A stretch of 64,000 bases of DNA, from positions 1,423,210 through 1,487,209 of the forward strand of contig NZ_KV917381.1 in assembly GCF_002019795.1 (NCBI RefSeq). Direction: 5' to 3'. The stretch comes from Bacillus alkalicellulosilyticus. Its GTDB lineage: Bacteria > Bacillota > Bacilli > Bacillales > Bacillaceae_F. The position numbers and the translations under genes were made by a program. This document shows, piece after piece, positions 33,694-42,774 of this stretch (its first letter is position 1; each line of letters opens with the position of its first letter). The notes under the pieces were generated by a model that was not told the origin of the DNA, did not search any database, and saw only the letters and a program-made list of their open reading frames with translations.

Positions 33694-35217
33694 ATGGAAG
33701 TTTTTCGTCATGACTTATTTTATTGGCAACTCGTTCATCATCTTGTGAAAAATGAAAAGATGAGAGTCATTGAAATAAGCCCAGACCGACAAGAAATTTG
33801 GCTAGAACAGGAAGGACCAAAGAGAAGTATCATTCGATTGGTTCGTAAAGATATCGATTGGAGCAATTGGTTGAAGCAAGATGTTCAGCGTGCGTATAAA
33901 CGAATTGATTTTGTGAAAAAACAACTCGGATTTCGTACGATTGAAGCCGAGAATATTTATATCACAATGTATCCTCCTGTAGACTCTTGGGAGCCTATCA
34001 TTGAAACACCGCAAACTGGGAAAAACAAAAAAACAGTAGTTTACTCTAGCATTATTCCTCAAGATCGTCGAGAAGAAGCGCTTCAGCCGATTTGTGAACG
34101 GCTTTCGGTTACGCAACCAACAATGCATCAGCAGGACATTGAAGAATTGCAACGAGAAGTCATAATGATAGCTGAACAACGACTAAATCAAGAAAAAGAA
34201 CTGTTTGCATACGGTAAGACTCGATTTACATATGTATTATTAGCATCCATTGTAACGATGTTTGCGATGTTAGAACTAAACGGGGGAAGTACGCAAATGA
34301 CAACGTTGGTTCAGTTTGGAGCAAAGTATAACCCCCTTATAGAACAAGGAGAATGGTGGCGCTTGGTTTCCGCGATGTTTCTCCATATTGGCTTGTTGCA
34401 CTTATTTATGAATTCCTTAGCTTTGTATTATTTAGGTTCCGCTGTAGAAAAGATTTACGGCAGTGGTCGGTTTCTCATTATCTATTTTATAGCAGGTATT
34501 GTTGGGTCACTTGCTAGCTATGCTTTTAGCGAACAAATCGCCGCAGGAGCATCAGGTGCGATATTTGGCTGCTTTGGTGCCTTGTTATTTTTCGGTGTCA
34601 TTCACCGAAGACTTTTCTTCCGGACGATGGGGATGAGTCTAATTATTATTTTGGCTATTAATTTATCACTAGGCTTTGCAGTTCCGGTTATTGATAATGC
34701 GGCTCATATCGGTGGATTACTTGGTGGATTCTTAGCTTCTAGCTTTTTGCACCTTCCTAAACATGCACGACATCGCTGGCAATTAGGGGGACTGGCACTT
34801 TCACTTGTTACGATTATTGCTTTAGTTTTTTTCGGCTTACATAATGACCAAAAAACGGGTTCACCCTTAATTCATTTGCAATACGCTCAAGAGCTTTTAC
34901 AACAAGATGAATTTGAAAAGAGTTATCCATTATTAGTACATGTTGTTGAAAGTGAACCTGAAATGCCGGAAGCCCATTTTTTATTAGCATATGCTCAAGC
35001 GCATTTAGGATATTTTGAAGAAGCAGAAGAGCACCTACTCATTACGCTAGAGCTCAAACCTGATTTTCATGAAGCATACTATAATTTAGCGTTAGTTTAT
35101 ATTGAGTTTGAACATTATGATGATGCATTGAAAGCCGTTGAAAAGGCACTATCACTTTCATCAGATGAACAGTATAGTGCCTTACAGCAAAAAATATTAG
35201 AATTCTTGGATGGATAA
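33694..35217 (+). CDS. gluP: Rhomboid intramembrane serine protease (GluP/YqgP)
   Basis: 507 residues, the B. subtilis YqgP length. Cytosolic N-terminal domain (1-175), rhomboid core with GASGA (catalytic Ser287) and NAAHIGG (His338), LHLFMN motif, and a C-terminal TPR region (about 385-505, with EMPEAHFLLAYAQAHLGYFE). Known YqgP cleaves the magnesium transporter MgtE with FtsH under manganese stress, which ties in with the metal genes here. The last 21 bases overlap the 3' end of the convergent gene. Confidence 0.95.
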   Translation: MEVFRHDLFYWQLVHHLVKNEKMRVIEISPDRQEIWLEQEGPKRSIIRLVRKDIDWSNWLKQDVQRAYKRIDFVKKQLGFRTIEAENIYITMYPPVDSWEPIIETPQTGKNKKTVVYSSIIPQDRREEALQPICERLSVTQPTMHQQDIEELQREVIMIAEQRLNQEKELFAYGKTRFTYVLLASIVTMFAMLELNGGSTQMTTLVQFGAKYNPLIEQGEWWRLVSAMFLHIGLLHLFMNSLALYYLGSAVEKIYGSGRFLIIYFIAGIVGSLASYAFSEQIAAGASGAIFGCFGALLFFGVIHRRLFFRTMGMSLIIILAINLSLGFAVPVIDNAAHIGGLLGGFLASSFLHLPKHARHRWQLGGLALSLVTIIALVFFGLHNDQKTGSPLIHLQYAQELLQQDEFEKSYPLLVHVVESEPEMPEAHFLLAYAQAHLGYFEEAEEHLLITLELKPDFHEAYYNLALVYIEFEHYDDALKAVEKALSLSSDEQYSALQQKILEFLDG

Positions 35218-36087
35218 GCTTTTTAATATCTGTACTTTTTGGCCATCACTCGTTTGAAAAACAATGACAAAGTGTTGTTTATCCTTTGCTAATAAAATGA
35301 GAGGGACGGAGCTGTCGATAGGACTTTTGACGCTACCGTCTTCTTGTTTTATTCCAAGGACATAGTTTTCATAAAGAGTTTCCCATATAAATCCGATAAT
35401 ATGGTCTGTGTTTTCTTCACTAAAACCTGGAAATGGCGTTTCCTGATAGTGAGCAAGTCTTGTTAACGGTATAAGCTCATAATTTTCAGCACGAATGTTA
35501 TAGTAAATTAACAGGTCTTCCCATGTATACTTTAGTTGTTGATCTATGATGTTATCCAATAATTTTTTGCTTTCTAATTGTTTGTCACTTTCGGGGACTT
35601 TAAATGATGTAAGTGGTGTGAGCGGTGAATCTATGACATATAAATCATCGGTACTCATCATTTGTTTACTAGTAATTTCCTCATTAGGATAATGGATTTC
35701 TGAATGATGAAAGCTAATTACTTGATAATACCCACTATCTTCCCCTTGCACCTTCCTTTTTTGCTCAATTGTGTCTGTCTTATCTTTCCACGCTATCATC
35801 GAGTCCTTTAATTGTCCATCCTCAAACAGAAGTGAAACATCATGTCGTAAGTATGCGGTTCGGTCTAGCTTTGATTTCGTCTTCCATTCCATTACATACT
35901 CATCTTCATCTTCAAGCGTCACAACGAGTAATGATGAACTCGCATCCATATATTCAACATGGGGATCAGCCGGAAATAAAACAAGAGTTTCACGACTGTT
36001 GCTTGGGTTTAGAATTAAAAAAAGAGAAAGGATTAGGCCAGATAATACAATGGCTGTATATATGGTCATTCGTTGTATCTTTTTCAT
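35197..36087 (-). CDS. Membrane-anchored protein of unknown function
   Basis: 296 residues. One N-terminal helix (TIYTAIVLSGLILSLFLILN), with the rest predicted extracytoplasmic and rich in beta-prone, charged segments. No lipobox, no catalytic motif and no family that I recognise. AGGAGGCGAG precedes the ATG, so it is very probably translated. It overlaps gluP tail-to-tail by 21 bases and is divergent from the GerA-type gene. Could be a spore-membrane or envelope protein; this is only a guess from location. Confidence 0.7.
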   Translation of the reverse strand: MKKIQRMTIYTAIVLSGLILSLFLILNPSNSRETLVLFPADPHVEYMDASSSLLVVTLEDEDEYVMEWKTKSKLDRTAYLRHDVSLLFEDGQLKDSMIAWKDKTDTIEQKRKVQGEDSGYYQVISFHHSEIHYPNEEITSKQMMSTDDLYVIDSPLTPLTSFKVPESDKQLESKKLLDNIIDQQLKYTWEDLLIYYNIRAENYELIPLTRLAHYQETPFPGFSEENTDHIIGFIWETLYENYVLGIKQEDGSVKSPIDSSVPLILLAKDKQHFVIVFQTSDGQKVQILKSLSIQEF

Positions 36088-36233
36088 AAAACTCGCCTCC
36101 TATGGACAGCCTTTATGCTAAATCTATGCTTGGACTGCTTATTATATGAAAGGTTTATTTGTGAGCCATGAACTTTCATGCATGAAATGAATAGCAAATG
36201 CGAAAAATGATAGAGAAGTGGAGGCGAGTAATA

Positions 36234-37697
36234 GTGAAAAAGGAAGCAATACGCAACCCAGTAACAACTAACTTTGAAGAAAACATTGCTTTTTTAAAAC
36301 GAGAGCTAGGTGTTGGCGAAAGCTTTGATATGATTCACCTTGAATTAAAATATGGTGGAAAGCAAATGCACTTCTTTCTTGTTGATGGATTTGCAAAAGA
36401 TTTTTCATTAACCCAGATTCAGCGGGAACTAACACTAACAAAACCAGAAGAAATAGAGACAAATCCGTTAGACCATCTTATTAAATCTAAAATTCCTTAT
36501 GTGGAAATAGATACGAGCGATGACTTAGATGAGGTCGTTGACCAAGTGCTAGCTGGTCCTGCTGCCCTAGTTGTAGAAGGCGTGGATGAAGTCATCCTTA
36601 TTGATACGAGAACATATCCAGTCAGAGGTCCAGAAGAACCTGATACGGAACAGGTGATTCGAGGGGCGAAAGATGGCTTTGTCGAGACGATGGTTGAAAA
36701 TGCAGCGCTCATCCGTAGACGAATTCGTGATAGAACATTCCGAGTTGAATTTATGCAAGCAGGACGTCGTTCGAAAACGGATATGTCACTATTGTACATA
36801 GGCGATATCGCAGATCCTTCTATCATTAAACAGATTAAAGAATCAGTGGAGAAAATAGATACTGATGGGCTTCCGATGGGAGATAAGACGATTGAAGAAT
36901 TTTTATTTGGCCATCATTTAAATCCTTATCCGTTAGTGAGATATTCTGAAAGACCAGATGTTACAGCATCACATTTACTTGAGGGACATGTCATTATCAT
37001 GGTCGATGGGTCTCCAAGTGTAATGATAACACCCGTATCCTTTTGGCATCACCTCCAACATGCAGAGGAGTATAGACAAAAGCCACTAGTTGGTACGATA
37101 CTTCGAGGCGTTCGTTTTGCTGCGGTTTGGGCATCGATTTTTTTAATGCCACTTTGGTACCTTTTCGCAACCCAGGAAGGATTGTTACCTGGCCCCATGC
37201 ATTTTATTGGGATTGCACAAGATGGAGAAGTCCCAATATATCTACAATTTTTGCTTGCTGAGATTGGGATAGAAATGCTAAGGATGGCGGCCATCCATAC
37301 GCCTAATGCCCTAGCGACAGCCCTTGGGTTGGTAGCTGCCATTTTAATTGGACAAGTTGCCATTGATGTTGGGTTATTTTCACCAGAAGTTGTTTTATAC
37401 TTAGCCATCGCTGCGATTGGTTCATTTGCTACACCTAGCTATGAACTTTCTCTTGCAAATCGAATCATTAGAGTAGCTTTATTACTCGTTACAGCTATTT
37501 TTGGTGTACCTGGTTTTGTTGTGGGTTGTGCAGCATGGGTACTTTTGCTAACCCACGTAAAAACGTTCGATATGCCTTATTTATGGCCTTTCCTTCCATT
37601 CAATGCAAAAGCGCTACGTGATGTTATCTTTAGAGCTCCTATGCCTCTAAAAAATCGAAGACCAGCTTCTGTCCATCCGCTCGATCCTGATAAATAA
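36234..37697 (+). CDS. GerA-family spore germination protein (SpoVAF-like)
   Basis: 487 residues from GTG 36234, 9 bases after GGAGG (ATG 36198 lacks a site). A large soluble N-terminal domain (1-280, with LDELIDQ-like DLDEVVDQVLAGPAALVVEG and MQAGRRSKTDMSLLYIGDIA) precedes five or six helices, the GerAA layout. No GerB or GerC partners are adjacent, which together with length points to the SpoVAF-type single-subunit branch. These sit in the spore inner membrane and aid DPA release or germinant response. Ends at a family-B terminator. Confidence 0.85.
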   Translation: MKKEAIRNPVTTNFEENIAFLKRELGVGESFDMIHLELKYGGKQMHFFLVDGFAKDFSLTQIQRELTLTKPEEIETNPLDHLIKSKIPYVEIDTSDDLDEVVDQVLAGPAALVVEGVDEVILIDTRTYPVRGPEEPDTEQVIRGAKDGFVETMVENAALIRRRIRDRTFRVEFMQAGRRSKTDMSLLYIGDIADPSIIKQIKESVEKIDTDGLPMGDKTIEEFLFGHHLNPYPLVRYSERPDVTASHLLEGHVIIMVDGSPSVMITPVSFWHHLQHAEEYRQKPLVGTILRGVRFAAVWASIFLMPLWYLFATQEGLLPGPMHFIGIAQDGEVPIYLQFLLAEIGIEMLRMAAIHTPNALATALGLVAAILIGQVAIDVGLFSPEVVLYLAIAAIGSFATPSYELSLANRIIRVALLLVTAIFGVPGFVVGCAAWVLLLTHVKTFDMPYLWPFLPFNAKALRDVIFRAPMPLKNRRPASVHPLDPDK

Positions 37698-37700
37698 GAG

Positions 37701-37752
37701 AAAGAGGGTGAGACAAAAGGTTGTTTTTTTACCTTTTGTCTCACCCTCTTAG
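37701..37752 (+). terminator. Terminator, repeat family B
   Basis: AAGAGGGTGAGACAAAAGGT pairs with ACCTTTTGTCTCACCCTCTT around a T-rich loop. A second CCGTTGTGA/TCACAACGG hairpin follows at about 37782-37815, framed by GCCAC and GTGGC. Confidence 0.85.
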
Positions 37753-37950
37753 AAATGAGCGAAACCGCCACCATCTTTTAAAGTCCGTTGTGATTGGGTT
37801 TTCTCACAACGGGCTTTGTGGCGAGTGAAGCCATTGAGAATGTTTTAGTTAGTTTTGTTACTCCCTCTCTACATTTATTTACCAACCCTTTCAGTTGTTA
37901 TTTTGGTTTATGATTAAAAGTAAATATCAGCTGGGTTGGAGGATGTAAGT

Positions 37951-38544
37951 ATGTTTGAGTTATTTATTATTATCATTGTTTTATTCACCGTATTAAAAAT
38001 AGCAAGTATGATATTAATTGGAATAGGATCACATCAAGAAAAGAAACAGGTGCAAGGCGGATTTGAAGGTTTTCTCACTAGAAAAAATATAACGAATTAT
38101 CAATACATCTTTACTGCTGATAATAAGTATTTAGTTCATGATAGAGGAAACCAAAAGTTTTGGATATACTCGGGGAAGGTTGTAGGGAGAAAGTATGAAA
38201 GTATAAAAGAAGTCGAACTTAAAATAGATGATACAGTCACTTATCAATCTTCTTTAGGAAGTGCCGTAGGAAGAGCGATAGTAGGTGGGGTTGTGGCCGG
38301 GGGAGTAGGTGCGGTCATCGGTGGAGTTACGGGAAAGAAGACAGGGAAAAAAGTGGTTCACAGCATTGAATTAATCATTTCGTATCGAAATAATAATAGT
38401 ACTTCGGCTAATCGCGCGCCATATAGTAAAGTATCTTTTCTAAACAGCGAACAGGGTGTTGATGTGGTAAGCGACCAGTTTAAACGAGCTGAAGAAGAGG
38501 CAGTGTATTGGAGTAATTTAATATCGTCTGTCATCGTTGATTAA
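37951..38544 (+). CDS. Hypothetical protein with glycine-zipper segment
   Basis: 197 residues from ATG 37951, 8 bases after GGAGG. An N-terminal helix (LFIIIIVLFTVLKIASMILI) is followed by a beta-rich domain (FTADNKYLVHDRGNQKFWIY) and a glycine-zipper-like helix (GRAIVGGVVAGGVGAVIGGV), then a conserved-looking C-terminal part. The glycine-rich helix may insert in membranes. I recognise no named family. Stands alone, with a terminator after it. Confidence 0.7.
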   Translation: MFELFIIIIVLFTVLKIASMILIGIGSHQEKKQVQGGFEGFLTRKNITNYQYIFTADNKYLVHDRGNQKFWIYSGKVVGRKYESIKEVELKIDDTVTYQSSLGSAVGRAIVGGVVAGGVGAVIGGVTGKKTGKKVVHSIELIISYRNNNSTSANRAPYSKVSFLNSEQGVDVVSDQFKRAEEEAVYWSNLISSVIVD

Positions 38545-38567
38545 GTAAAAAAATGATAAAAAAGGCA

Positions 38568-38600
38568 AGTACCATTGATGGGTACATTGCCTTTTTTTAT
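38568..38600 (+). terminator. Terminator after glycine-zipper gene
   Basis: AAAGGCAAGTACC pairs with GGTACATTGCCTTT, followed by T-run. Confidence 0.8.
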
Positions 38601-38700
38601 AATCAGAAAGATAAAAGATCCTAAGAAAGAACCGCTTGTGTTTTTTAAAATGATAAGAATGTATATTTTGAAAGTTCAAAGATGCGCTGGAGATAACTCT

Positions 38701-38822
38701 CGAAGAGCAAGGGCTTCGCACACTGCGCGCGTTTTACAAGAAGGGTACTTGTAAAACACTTTGAAAGAGGCAGTGGCTGCGCTCCTTGCTTATAAAAAAG
38801 GCGACGTTGTCGCTTTTTTTTA
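38701..38822 (-). repeat. Repeat family A, copy 3 (abuts YueI-like stop)
   Basis: GAGCAAGGGCTTCGCACACTGCGCG; middle hairpin GTTTTACAAG/CTTGTAAAAC; GGCAGTGGCTGCGCTCCTTGC; then AAAAAAGGCGAC/GTCGCTTTTTTT whose end is the stop codon of the minus-strand gene. Confidence 0.75.
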
Positions 38823-39212
38823 TGAATCCATATCTAGTGCGAAGAAATCATCTTTTATAAAGATTTCTTCTTGATTTATCGCTTCAAATGTAGTCGCTAA
38901 TACGAGTCCAATAGGTGTAGGGCGACTTTCTGCGACAATCGTAAATGGGATGTTATGTTTTTTTGCTTCTTTTACATAATTTGAATATAACGAATAGGAA
39001 AGACTTCCGTTAATATATAGGTGTTGTGCTTTCTTTTCTTTCATTTTTTGAACGACTTCAGGGTACATCCCTTGATGAATCACTTGTTTTTTTGTAAGGG
39101 CAACATAGATTCTCTCGATGATAGTTGATAGAAAAATCGCTCGTTCTTCAGGTTTGATTTGCGGTGCACCGTAGATTCCTCTTTCAAGTGCTTCGATGAC
39201 TTTATTGTTCAA
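38820..39212 (-). CDS. DUF1694 family protein (YueI-like)
   Basis: 130 residues from TTG 39212, after AGAGGGATAA; the frame is open to 39269 but that extension has no site. It begins NNKVIEALERGIYGAPQIKPEE and contains QHLYINGSLSYSLYSNYVKE and FTIVAESRPTPIGLVLAT, the DUF1694/YueI pattern (an L7Ae-like fold). Soluble, cytoplasmic, function unknown. The stop codon is fused to a family-A repeat. Confidence 0.85.
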   Translation of the reverse strand: MNNKVIEALERGIYGAPQIKPEERAIFLSTIIERIYVALTKKQVIHQGMYPEVVQKMKEKKAQHLYINGSLSYSLYSNYVKEAKKHNIPFTIVAESRPTPIGLVLATTFEAINQEEIFIKDDFFALDMDS

Positions 39213-39334
39213 CGTTATCCCTCTTTCTTTTTCTTGTCCTAAAGTTAGTACATACACATACAATATCATAAAAAGGATGTTTGGACTTGCGTTTTCGCAT
39301 AACGTTCATATTTAGCTTGTAAGGGAGGATTCCA

Positions 39335-39847
39335 ATGATATCAATCTTTTCTATTGTCTTTTATACACTATTCCTTGGGCTGATGGTAGGTGGTTTGTTT
39401 GTATCTAAACGGAGTTTACCAAGCCAAATTTTAATTCTAATAGTAGTTGCTATTTTTACTGGAGCAACGTTCTTAGGAATGTTTCTTGGTTCCTTTTTTG
39501 CTTCCTTTGTATCTGTCATCTTAATAAAAATGTTATTATTTATTATTTCTATTCTCTTTATTTTCTTTTGTTTATCGAGGTTTCATACAACGTTAGGATT
39601 TTTTTATTCGAATGACATCACCGTCTGGGGACCAATGATTTTGTTATTTTTCTTTTTCGGGATGGAATGGGCTTTCTATGAGATATCTCTATGGTCAATT
39701 ATCATGACCTCTTTAGCATTTTTACTTGCGATGATTGGTGGGACTTATCTTCAAATACTCATTCAAGACCGTACTTGGAGACTTCCATTCTCTCCTTTTA
39801 TTCCGTTTGTTTGGTTACTATTCATCCTTATCATAAAACTGTTATAA
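39335..39847 (+). CDS. Integral membrane protein, unknown
   Basis: 170 residues, almost entirely hydrophobic, five predicted helices. Only short loops with few charges (KRSLPSQ, DRTWRLPFSPF). AAGGGAGGATTCC precedes the ATG. It ends 20 bases before the YqgQ gene and is likely in the same operon with glcK. I recognise no family. Confidence 0.75.
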   Translation: MISIFSIVFYTLFLGLMVGGLFVSKRSLPSQILILIVVAIFTGATFLGMFLGSFFASFVSVILIKMLLFIISILFIFFCLSRFHTTLGFFYSNDITVWGPMILLFFFFGMEWAFYEISLWSIIMTSLAFLLAMIGGTYLQILIQDRTWRLPFSPFIPFVWLLFILIIKLL

Positions 39848-39867
39848 TTAACTTGTGGTGATGTGAA

Positions 39868-40074
39868 ATGAAAAGCTTTTATGATGTTCAACAAGTGTTA
39901 AAAAGGTTTGGAACGTTCATCTATACAAGAAGCAGAGAAACCGATATTATGATGATGGAAGAAGAACTTCATGAATTGTATAATCAAAAGATGATTGAGC
40001 GGGAAACCTTTTTACAGGGACTTCTTATATTGAAAAGCGAATTACGACAAGTTAAAGAGAAAGAAGGGCAATGA
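39868..40074 (+). CDS. YqgQ family protein (DUF910)
   Basis: 68 residues, MKSFYDVQQVLKRFGTFIY then RETDIMMMEEELHELYNQ, the DUF910 three-helix protein with an HTH-like fold. It always precedes glucokinase in Bacillus, here by one base, so the two are translationally linked. The role is unknown though nucleic-acid binding has been suggested from structure. Confidence 0.92.
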   Translation: MKSFYDVQQVLKRFGTFIYTRSRETDIMMMEEELHELYNQKMIERETFLQGLLILKSELRQVKEKEGQ

Positions 40075-40075
40075 T

Positions 40076-41038
40076 ATGGAGAAATGGTTAGTAGGAATTG
40101 ATGTTGGGGGAACAACAATTAAGATGGCGTTTATCACGACAGCGGGTGAAATTGTTTCAAAGTGGGAAATCCCGACAAACACAGAGGACGGCGGTAAATA
40201 TATCACAAAAGAAATTGGTCAATCATTAGCAGAGAAAGTGAGCGAACTTGGAGAGTCGAAAGAAAAGTTACAAGGCATTGGAATTGGGGCTCCTGGATTT
40301 ATTAACATGGAGACGGGTTTTATTTACCATGCCGTGAATATTGGATGGCGCGATTTCCCATTAAAAGATAGTCTTGAAGAAGAGACTGGACTTTCAGTAA
40401 TTGTTGATAATGATGCTAATATTGCTGCACTAGGTGAAATGTGGTTAGGGGCAGGTGATGGTGCCAATGACTTACTATGTGTCACGCTAGGAACAGGTGT
40501 TGGTGGTGGTATTGTATCAAACGGAAATATCGTACAAGGTGTTAATGGTATGGCTGGGGAGATTGGTCATCTCACTTCAGTTGTAGAAGGTGGTTACCAA
40601 TGTAATTGTGGGAAAACAGGTTGTCTAGAAACTGTGGCATCGGCGACAGGAATTGCTCGATTAGCAACCGATGGGTTATCTACATATTCTGATAGTTCAC
40701 TTCACCAAGTGATGGAACAGGACGGAAAATTAACATCTAAAGCAGTGTTTGATGCGTATGCAGCAGGTGATAGTTTAGCGAAGCAAGCCGTTGAAACGAC
40801 ATGCTTCCATTTAGGTTTTGCGATTGGAAATCTGGCGAATGCCATTAACCCGGCTAAAATTGTTATCGGTGGTGGTGTTTCTAAAGCCGGTAATCTCTTA
40901 TTAGAGCCATTAAAAAAAGAATTTATAAAATACGCGCTTCCTCGTGTGGCTGAAGGTGCAGACTTTGCGATTGCTACGTTAGGAAATGATGCCGGTGTTA
41001 TCGGTGGAGCTTGGTTAGCGAAAGAAAACAGCCGGTAA
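40076..41038 (+). CDS. glcK: Glucokinase (ROK family)
   Basis: 320 residues. The ATP-binding IDVGGTTIK, sugar-site GAPGF and DNDANIAALGE, GTGVGGGIV, and the ROK zinc motif GHLTSVVEGGYQCNCGKTGC with CxCGxxGC are complete. Phosphorylates intracellular glucose to glucose-6-phosphate. Coupled to yqgQ. AAGAAGGG lies upstream of the ATG. Confidence 0.95.
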   Translation: MEKWLVGIDVGGTTIKMAFITTAGEIVSKWEIPTNTEDGGKYITKEIGQSLAEKVSELGESKEKLQGIGIGAPGFINMETGFIYHAVNIGWRDFPLKDSLEEETGLSVIVDNDANIAALGEMWLGAGDGANDLLCVTLGTGVGGGIVSNGNIVQGVNGMAGEIGHLTSVVEGGYQCNCGKTGCLETVASATGIARLATDGLSTYSDSSLHQVMEQDGKLTSKAVFDAYAAGDSLAKQAVETTCFHLGFAIGNLANAINPAKIVIGGGVSKAGNLLLEPLKKEFIKYALPRVAEGADFAIATLGNDAGVIGGAWLAKENSR

Positions 41039-41122
41039 AAAGTAAGCTAAAACCTAAATGGGCATGCTAGAAAAATACAGTTCATTATTAGACCTGATTC
41101 GCTTAAAAAAGGGGAAAGATAA

Positions 41123-42538
41123 ATGACTGAATTCCGAGTAGAAAAAGATTTATTAGGTGAAAAGCAAGTACCAAAGGAAGCTTATTACGGGATACAAACA
41201 ATGCGTGCCAAAGAAAATTTTCCTATTACGGGCTATCCTCCTCATCACGAACTCATTAAAGCATTTGGTTATGTCAAAAAAGCAGCTGCTATGGCCAATC
41301 GGGATGTGGGAGTTCTGAACAAAAGAATTGCCGAAGCTATTATTCAAGCTAGTGAGGATGTCATTGCGGGTAAACTTGATGAGGAATTTATTGTTGACGC
41401 CATTCAAGGTGGGGCAGGAACGTCTTTTAATATGAATGCCAATGAAGTCATTGCCAATCGGGCTATTGAAATAGTAGGTGGCCAAAAAGGCGATTATATG
41501 AAGATAAGTCCTAATACTCATGTAAATATGGCACAATCTACGAATGATGCATTTCCTACTGCAATTCACATTGCATGTCTTAATTTAGCGCAAGGCTTAA
41601 CTAATGCACTTGAACGGTTAATAGATGAGTGCAACAACAAAGAAAAAGAATTTGACACCGTAATAAAAATGGGACGCACTCATTTACAAGATGCTGTGCC
41701 GATTCGTTTAGGTCAGGAGTTTAGTGCTTATCGAAGAGTTCTTTCAAGAGATCTAAAACGATTGAAAGGATCTCTTCAGCAACTGTTTGAAATTAATATG
41801 GGGGCAACCGCCGTCGGAACAGGGCTGAATGCCAAAACAGAGTATATTGAAAAAGTGGCTTTTCATCTTGCAAAAATAACAAACTATCCATTTACAACAG
41901 CTGAGGATTTAGTGGACGCTACTCAAAACACAGATGCATATACAGAGCTTTCAAGTGCACTGAAAATATTAGCCATTAATATATCAAAGATCGCCAATGA
42001 TTTACGCTTGATGAGTTCAGGTCCAAAAACCGGATTTAATGAAATTAATTTACCTGCTAGACAGCCTGGTTCGTCGATTATGCCAGGCAAGGTCAATCCG
42101 GTAATGTGTGAAGTGATTAATCAAATATCGTTTCAAGTCATTGGGAACGACCATACGATTAGTTTGGCTTCTGAAGCAGGTCAACTTGAATTAAACGTAA
42201 TGGAACCTGTGCTTGTCTTTAATTTACTTCAATCTCTTTCTATCTTACAAAATGGTATCGATGTGTTCACCAAGTATACGTTGCAAGGAATTACAGCTAA
42301 TATTGAGCGGTGTCGCGAGTTGGTAGAAGGTAGCGTTGGAATTATTACGGCTATTAACCCTCACGTTGGTTATGAGGTGGCGACTCGTATCGCGAAAGAA
42401 GCGATTACAACAGGCCGTTCTGTTCGAGAGATTTGTTTGGAGCAGGGTGTCCTAACAGAAGAGGAGCTTGGTGCAATTTTGGACCCGATTGAAATGACGA
42501 AGCCAGGAATTGCAGGGGCAGAATTTATGTTAGAGTAG
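41123..42538 (+). CDS. aspA: Aspartate ammonia-lyase
   Basis: 471 residues, aspartase/fumarase superfamily. The C3 signature GSSIMPGKVNPVMCEV and substrate motifs GAGTSFNMNANEV and MAQSTNDAFPT are present. NFPITGYPPHHELIKAFGYVK at the N terminus favours aspartase over fumarase C. Interconverts aspartate with fumarate plus ammonia. AAAAGGGGAAAG precedes the ATG. Aspartase genes are elsewhere in B. subtilis, so this is an insertion into the glcK-yqgU interval. FumC remains the less likely alternative. Confidence 0.87.
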   Translation: MTEFRVEKDLLGEKQVPKEAYYGIQTMRAKENFPITGYPPHHELIKAFGYVKKAAAMANRDVGVLNKRIAEAIIQASEDVIAGKLDEEFIVDAIQGGAGTSFNMNANEVIANRAIEIVGGQKGDYMKISPNTHVNMAQSTNDAFPTAIHIACLNLAQGLTNALERLIDECNNKEKEFDTVIKMGRTHLQDAVPIRLGQEFSAYRRVLSRDLKRLKGSLQQLFEINMGATAVGTGLNAKTEYIEKVAFHLAKITNYPFTTAEDLVDATQNTDAYTELSSALKILAINISKIANDLRLMSSGPKTGFNEINLPARQPGSSIMPGKVNPVMCEVINQISFQVIGNDHTISLASEAGQLELNVMEPVLVFNLLQSLSILQNGIDVFTKYTLQGITANIERCRELVEGSVGIITAINPHVGYEVATRIAKEAITTGRSVREICLEQGVLTEEELGAILDPIEMTKPGIAGAEFMLE

Positions 42539-42544
42539 TTTAAA

Positions 42545-42598
42545 AGGTTGGATATGACGTTTCAAGGAGAGTAACTATCCTTGGAATGTCTTTTTTTT
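42545..42598 (+). terminator. Terminator of aspA
   Basis: GACGTTTCAAGGA pairs with TCCTTGGAATGTC, followed by TTTTTTTT. Confidence 0.8.
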
Positions 42599-42774
42599 AA
42601 GAGTGCCCTCAAAATATACCTTTTTGTCCCACACGCATAGCATTTTTTTAGACTTTGGCTAAAAAGACAAAATTCGATAATTGTTGTTCTTTCAGAAACG
42701 TGCGATAATGAAAAGTGAAACGTATGATAGATATTACACGTAGAACAATTAGAAACTTTTTAGGGGGTGAGCAA

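Noticed and set aside
35769-36121. Two overlapping plus-strand ORFs of about 110 codons
   Set aside because: They lie opposite the anchored protein gene at 35197-36087, which has a strong ribosome site and a proper membrane anchor.
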